From the NCBI GenBank assembly GCA_025765595.1, contig JAIVFH010000384.1, positions 1-23,169 of the forward strand: DNA of 23,169 bases, read 5' to 3'. Made by a program: the position numbers and the translations under genes. The stretch comes from Obelidium mucronatum (Eukaryota; Chytridiomycota; Chytridiomycetes; Chytridiales; Chytriomycetaceae). Of the stretch, positions 19,214-23,169 are shown piece after piece (position 1 is the first letter of the stretch; each line of letters starts with the position of its first letter). The notes under the pieces were generated by a model. The model did no database searches. It saw only the letters and a list, made by a program, of their open reading frames with translations, and was not told the origin of the DNA.

Positions 19214-19840
19214 TTACAGCGATAAATACTGCTCGAAAACATCCCTATACGAACGCGGAATAAGTTGACTCTGCAAATACTGCGCGGTTGCAATAACTGT
19301 CCGTGCATAACTAAATCCAGCTGCTTGATCCAACTGCTCTTTTGCGATTCCCTCACCATACTGCGTTACACCTTCTGATTTCCCCGGCAAAAAACGCGGT
19401 AAAGCATCCAAACTCAGCTTGAGCAGTTCCTTATTTTTGGCCTGAAGATGGGAAAGAACAAGCAAGGCTTTGTAGAAGAGTTTGGCCCCTTCAATCTCAT
19501 TCTTCCAAATATCAATGCTTATATGATGGCCGCCAATCTGGAACTTGAGCTCTACATCGCGGTCGGTCAATCCCATTCCAGCAGTCTCGAAACACACGTT
19601 CGAAATAATGGATTCAGTGTACTCAATGCGATCAATGAATCGTCGTCGTGCTGATTGCATTTTCGCCTCGAATAGACACATACGCAAGATCTGTAAAAAT
19701 ATGCACTTCTTTAGGGCCTTTGAACATGATATACTAGAGAGTGCAAGACTAGTCAGGATGGCGTAAAAGTAAAATACACAAGATGGACTTACTGCGGTCT
19801 CATGGGGAAGCAAGAAATGCAAAATTCCTTCCTGCGCCAT
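19214..19840 (-). CDS. Bacterial-type PH-domain protein (DUF1696/bPH-like), minus copy
   Basis: Exon 1 19793-19840 (16 codons, MAQEGILHFLLPHETA) and exon 2 19214-19733, with a 59-base intron (19734-19792, GTAAGT...CTCTAG, phase 0). The frame breaks once near 19641-19655 (one surplus base in a CGT-rich run). Before the break the frame reads MFKGPKEVHIFTDLAYVSI, after it RRRFIDRIEY. The core (LLP near the start, IFTDLAYVSI, FETAGMGLTDRDVELKF, then IEGAKLFYKALLVL) follows the order of the bacterial PH family PF08000: LLPGE, FTDKRLI, ETAGHFDLDAEL, VQKAL. That match is from memory of the family and needs a profile search. A C-terminal extension of about 60 residues ends RSYRDVFEQYLSL. Expected length is about 188 residues. 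It is divergent from its paralogue at 20069. Confidence 0.65.
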   Translation of the reverse strand: MAQEGILHFLLPHETAVSPSCVFYFYAILTSLALSSISCSKALKKCIFLQILRMCLFEAKMQSARRRFIDRIEYTESIISNVCFETAGMGLTDRDVELKFQIGGHHISIDIWKNEIEGAKLFYKALLVLSHLQAKNKELLKLSLDALPRFLPGKSEGVTQYGEGIAKEQLDQAAGFSYARTVIATAQYLQSQLIPRSYRDVFEQYLSL

Positions 19841-20068
19841 TTGAGCGCGACCTAGGCAGTGGACAAACATCCGAGCTGCCTGTTACCGTCACTGAACATG
19901 GTTGGATCAGTTTGTGTGTATGACAAGTTTTTTTCTTGTTGACAATTCTCAAACACGAACTGATACCCCAGCAGCTATTGAAACAAGCCGAAAGATTCAA
20001 TAAGAATGAGTTTATTCAAAGATCTGGCAGGATCTGCAGATGTGTGTAACTGTATTCCACGTGAAAAG
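19841..20068. promoter_or_regulatory. Shared divergent promoter region
   Basis: These 228 bases separate the start codons of two divergently transcribed paralogues, so both promoters must lie here or overlap. A CACGTG E-box-type palindrome occurs at about 20058-20063, close to the plus-strand start. No TATA element is obvious. Confidence 0.5.
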
Positions 20069-20598
20069 ATGGCGACGGAACCGCTCTTGAGCTATCCTCC
20101 TCCCTCACGAAACACCCTTCATGATGTTTAAAGCCGCGAAAGAGATACATCTATTTACAGATCTCGCTTACATCAGTATCAAGGGAGAATCTGCCGTATC
20201 TCAGAAGAGATTTGTAGATCGAATTGAATTCTTTGAACAAATCGTGTCCAACGTTTGTTTCGAGACAGCTGGAATGGGAATCACAGATCGGGATGTTGAA
20301 CTCAAGTTTGAAATGGGGGCGACAGCAATATCAATCGACATTTGGAAAGCTGAGATTGAATCTGCTAAAAAGCTGTATCGCGCCTTGTTGATTCTTTCCC
20401 ACGAACAAGCCAAAAACAGGGAAATGTTACATTATGCAACGAATGCGTTAGGAAGAATGGCTCCCGTAGCTCCAGGATCTACCGCTGACGCAGCTGGAGT
20501 CGCGAACGCTCAAATGGCCATTGCTACCGCTAGTACCTTCCACAATCAGCTTTCTCCTCATTCCTTACAAATACGTCTTTGATAAACTCGCACTTTAA
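20069..20598 (+). CDS. Bacterial-type PH-domain protein (DUF1696/bPH-like), plus copy
   Basis: The only plus-strand gene. The start ATG at 20069-20071 (MATEPLLSY) is chosen because the 18 residues before MFK match the paralogue in length and pattern. The frame changes twice by one surplus base, near 20118-20121 and near 20561-20566. After the second change the end YKYVFDKLAL matches the paralogue's YRDVFEQYLSL, with TAA at 20596-20598. The conserved core is FTDLAYISIKG, RFVDRIEFFEQIVSNVCFET and DRDVELKFEMG. No intron is present where the minus copy has one. Expected length is about 175 residues. Its function is unknown; the PH-like fold suggests membrane or protein binding. Confidence 0.65.
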
Positions 20599-20774
20599 AT
20601 TAAATGGATTGTTGATTCCCAATAAAATGCCTCCGTAAAAAATGGGGAATGAGAATCCTCTTGAAAACTCTTAAATCCGCCTTCAGAACTCAGAGTCAGA
20701 GAGACCAGGCTCAATCTTCCGAAAGTCGGTGCATATAGGGCTTTAATCTGACACTAACACTTGAATAGAGGGTT

Positions 20775-22868
20775 TCAGAGATTATGTATTGTTGATAGTT
20801 TCGATTTTTTCCGAAAGCACAAGTCTACAACCGAACCAGCAACGCCTTCTAAACCAATGCACCCCAACACAGTGATGAACTTTCCGCCCAGCCTGGTCAA
20901 TCGATCTTTATCGCTCAGCGCAAACCGTGCATACTTCCAACAGGCTCCTATTAGCACTTGACGCTAGAATAATAGTCGCAAGGAATTTTACCCCCTTCGA
21001 CACAGAAGCAACCTCCCTCTTCTTAACAGCTTTTGACCGCCGGCACTCTCGACAAAATAATTCTCCAGTAGAAGCATCCACCATCAACTGAGCCAATGTC
21101 AAACTCAAATTCCAAGGACTCATGACAACACCTTTTCCCAACGCCCAAATCCGAACAGCGATCGATGAACCATCATCTCGTCGATTTTTACAGCAAGAAC
21201 ACTCCCCACATACAGCGGCCGCCCCAGTTGTTGTCCAAGAAACACGTTCTCTCGGATACCCAACCGAGCGTCCATCACTATTCCCTGCAGAATCCTCCAA
21301 AAATATACTCCGGGGAGTTTGTGGAACATCGCTCCTAGGACTGCGCATACATTCATCATCTTGTTCACAACCCTCAACAACAGTGCTACTCCCGTCGCCC
21401 ATCGCGGACTCAGGCAACTCCAAGTCCAAAAGCTCCAAACCAGGAACGACCGCCAATCCAAGCGTTTGCACCATTCCAGGAGACCAAATTTCTTTGATGG
21501 CCGTGGACGAAGCGGACGTAGGATATATTGAAGGAGTTTGCATGGGTGTCATTGCGGGGCTGAGGAGGAACGAAGTTATATCTTCTGGCGCATCAAACCA
21601 CACTTCCATTGATGGAGAGGGATGCATAAGTGGGGTAAAGAAGGATTCAGACCCTGTGGCGAATGGCGATGGGGGAATACTGCCCGAGGTCGATTTATAT
21701 GGCTTCAAAAGGGGAGAGCGGGTGTAAAGAGATCGCTTGTTTTGAAGACTTAAAATAGATGGTGGTGTTGATGATGGAGCAGGTGAAAGCAGTAATGAGA
21801 GTGGGCTAATATCATGGGGAAACACTTTGGCGATATCGACATTTTTGTGTACAAGTTCGACAGTTTTGAGGATATGAACAGATGCATTTTTGAGGGATTC
21901 GTCGCTTCCGTACCGTACAAACAATTCGCTACATTTGGAGACAGTGCATGTACCGCCGTGTTCACTCAGCAACAAATCTCCATCAAAGTACTCCAACATT
22001 TCCTCTTTGGTTAAGAAAAGAAGTTTCTTGCATGCTTCAGCCGACAAAGCCCGTTTCACAATCGACCAAATTCCTGAATGCAACCACCCAAAATTCAAGA
22101 CATAGAGCGTCCCGAAAATCCCAGGGAAAGTGATTCGCAAAGAGACTCAAGAGAATAGGCATCATTTCATAATTGATGTTAGCGAGGCCGACACCTTCGA
22201 GGTCTACGATAACACTCAGTTGGTGGATAAGAGTTACATTATTTGGAGTGATTCTCCAATCTGGAGCAGTGTTGCGGGAAGTGGACGACGAGTGGAAGCG
22301 AGCAAGCGATTCATTGACCGATGCGATACATCGACGCCCAACTTCTAAGGTATATACCAAGGCATCTTTAAAGTCATTGATGTAGTTCTTTTCTGTAGCT
22401 GCATTGTATTTCGCCATATTAATGTGTAGGGTGGGTCGCCCCTGTTTGTCTTGACCGTGAATTTTGAAAATCCCCAGTGAAAGATAGTCCTGAGCCTGGA
22501 TAGATAAGAATATTAGAGTGAAGTTAAGAATGTGATTATTAAAAGACGAAGATAAGTACCTTGGGTGAGATCTGCTCTGATCCAAGTTTGACACCTTCCG
22601 CTGGACTCAACCTCCACTGGATATGCAGCAGCAGATTGGCTGCGGTTTCCTCCTTGTTCAAGTTGCATTTGAAATAAAAGCGAAACAGAAACGACGGGTC
22701 CGAAACAAGTGCAACCACATGCGGCAGTGCTCCCTTACGCTGGTTTGGCTCAAGCAAACCTAACAGCTGCGTAACGATTCCCAGCAGATTGTGGCTGTGT
22801 GAAGACACGAGGCAGCTGCCTGTGTGTGCATTTGCAAGCGCTGGAAACAGCGCTTCGTGTGCCATCAT
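20775..22868 (-). CDS. CRAL-TRIO (Sec14-like) lipid-binding protein with C-terminal membrane anchor
   Basis: Exons 22560-22868 and 20775-22495, with a 64-base intron (22496-22559, GTACTT...CCAG, phase 0). The start is ATG at 22866-22868 (MMAHEALF); an open frame further upstream is T-rich and looks untranslated, so another 5' exon is possible. The CRAL-TRIO N lobe (FLFRFYFKCNLNKEETAANLL) and lipid domain (GRPTLHINM, VIVDLEGVGLANINYEMM, then ITFPGIFGTLYVLNFGWLH in the next frame) are clear. The C-terminal half is Ser/Pro-rich, then Cys-rich (CGECSCC, LFCREC). Two one-base surpluses occur, near 22120-22127 (a CCC run within the coding strand) and near 20952-20962. After the second, the frame reads VLIGACWKYARF and continues to TGA at 20775-20777, completing a hydrophobic segment that begins FLATIILAS. 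Expected length is about 675 residues. Sec14-family proteins bind and exchange phospholipids; the membrane segment suggests tethering to an organelle, as in MOSPD2-type proteins, but no MSP domain is seen. Confidence 0.78.
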
Positions 22869-23010
22869 TGATTGCTGAAGAAAAACAAAAAAAAAATGAG
22901 AAGAGAATGACAAATCCTCAAGTCTGCACCACGTAGCATCAAATAACAAATCATCATATTCAGAATATTTAAAAAACCAACGGAAGAAAACGCACTTAGT
23001 TTTCTTCAAG

Positions 23011-23169
23011 TCAACGCAGTATTTGCTTCAACCGTTCCTTCTTTTCAACCCATTCCTCGTCAGTCATTCCAAACACAAACGTATCCCGCACCATTCCCTT
23101 GTAAAACTGATGTTTTCGAAATATTGCTTCGTGTGTGAATCCAAGCTTTAAAGCTGTCTTTTGACTTGG
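23011..23169 (-). CDS. GNAT-family N-acetyltransferase, C-terminal part
   Basis: The last 52 codons of a minus-strand gene that runs off the right edge. The peptide ALKLGFTHEAIFRKH, then KGMVRDTFVFGMTDEEW, then a short basic helix, is the typical C-terminal end of RimJ/RimL-like GNAT acetyltransferases (LGF-x-x-EG-x-x-R, then R-D-x-x-x-F-x-x-x-D-x-EW). The TGA is at 23011-23013. The acetyl-CoA loop and N-terminal half lie outside the window, so substrate cannot be inferred. Confidence 0.75.
   Translation of the reverse strand, partial: PSQKTALKLGFTHEAIFRKHQFYKGMVRDTFVFGMTDEEWVEKKERLKQILR

Noticed and set aside
19841..19870. Upstream extension of the minus-strand PH-domain gene to 19870, including a read-through of the intron
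   Set aside because: The segment 19734-19792 has clean GTAAGT and CTCTAG splice sites, and the paralogue supports the start at 19840.
20069..20131. 21-codon upstream open frame overlapping the ATG at 20121
   Set aside because: Its peptide aligns in length and pattern with exon 1 of the paralogue, so it is the gene's own N terminus separated by a one-base break.
22869..23009. Upstream extension of the CRAL-TRIO gene to 23009
   Set aside because: The added peptide is the translation of a T-rich tract (FFFVFLQ) ending in TTCAG, more like intron or leader than protein.

Overview
The window is eukaryotic and looks like an early-diverging (chytrid-type) fungus. The genes have short GT-AG introns of about 48-71 bases, an interstitial TTAGGG-type telomere-like array is present, and two Crinkler (CRN) effector-type genes sit in the middle. 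Placement as a chytrid is inferred from gene content, not from a marker gene. Nearly all genes lie on the minus strand.

Layout. Positions 1-3000 hold no convincing gene. They carry A/T-rich spacer, a tRNA-like pseudogene, a tRNA-derived foldback element (1196-1671) and a 15-bp minisatellite (about 2310-2812). At 2908-3066 a hairpin-bearing repeat runs into a degenerate CCCTAA array, which abuts a truncated retrotransposon Gag-protease fragment (to 4805). A perfect second copy of the 62-bp core of that repeat lies at 5687-5748. Then come two minus-strand CRN-type genes (5960-8288 and 8908-11205). Both start with a nearly identical, very G+C-rich header exon joined through a phase-1 intron to different NTPase-nuclease bodies. 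The second carries an exact 263-bp tandem duplication that makes an additional in-frame exon. From 11792 rightwards the content is housekeeping-like: a tail-anchored helical-repeat protein, two tandem 5'-nucleotidase/metallophosphatase paralogues with EF-hands, a six-exon APC-family (ethanolamine-permease-like) transporter, a divergent pair of bacterial-type PH-domain (DUF1696-like) proteins, a membrane-anchored CRAL-TRIO (Sec14-like) protein, and the 3' end of a GNAT acetyltransferase running off the window.

Reading frames. Seven genes contain one or two single-base frame breaks, many at short homopolymers. Exon-length arithmetic closes exactly if each is treated as one added or lost base, so base-level assembly error is the simplest explanation. 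Genuine pseudogenisation cannot be excluded from sequence alone. The gene models here describe where the frame changes. They rest on conserved motifs, paralogue comparison and splice-site phase.

How it fits together. The left half is a dynamic, repeat-rich effector region in which a promoter-plus-header cassette has been copied onto different effector bodies, with retroelement debris and telomere-like DNA beside it. The right half is a compact, gene-dense segment with local duplications (5'-nucleotidase pair, PH pair).
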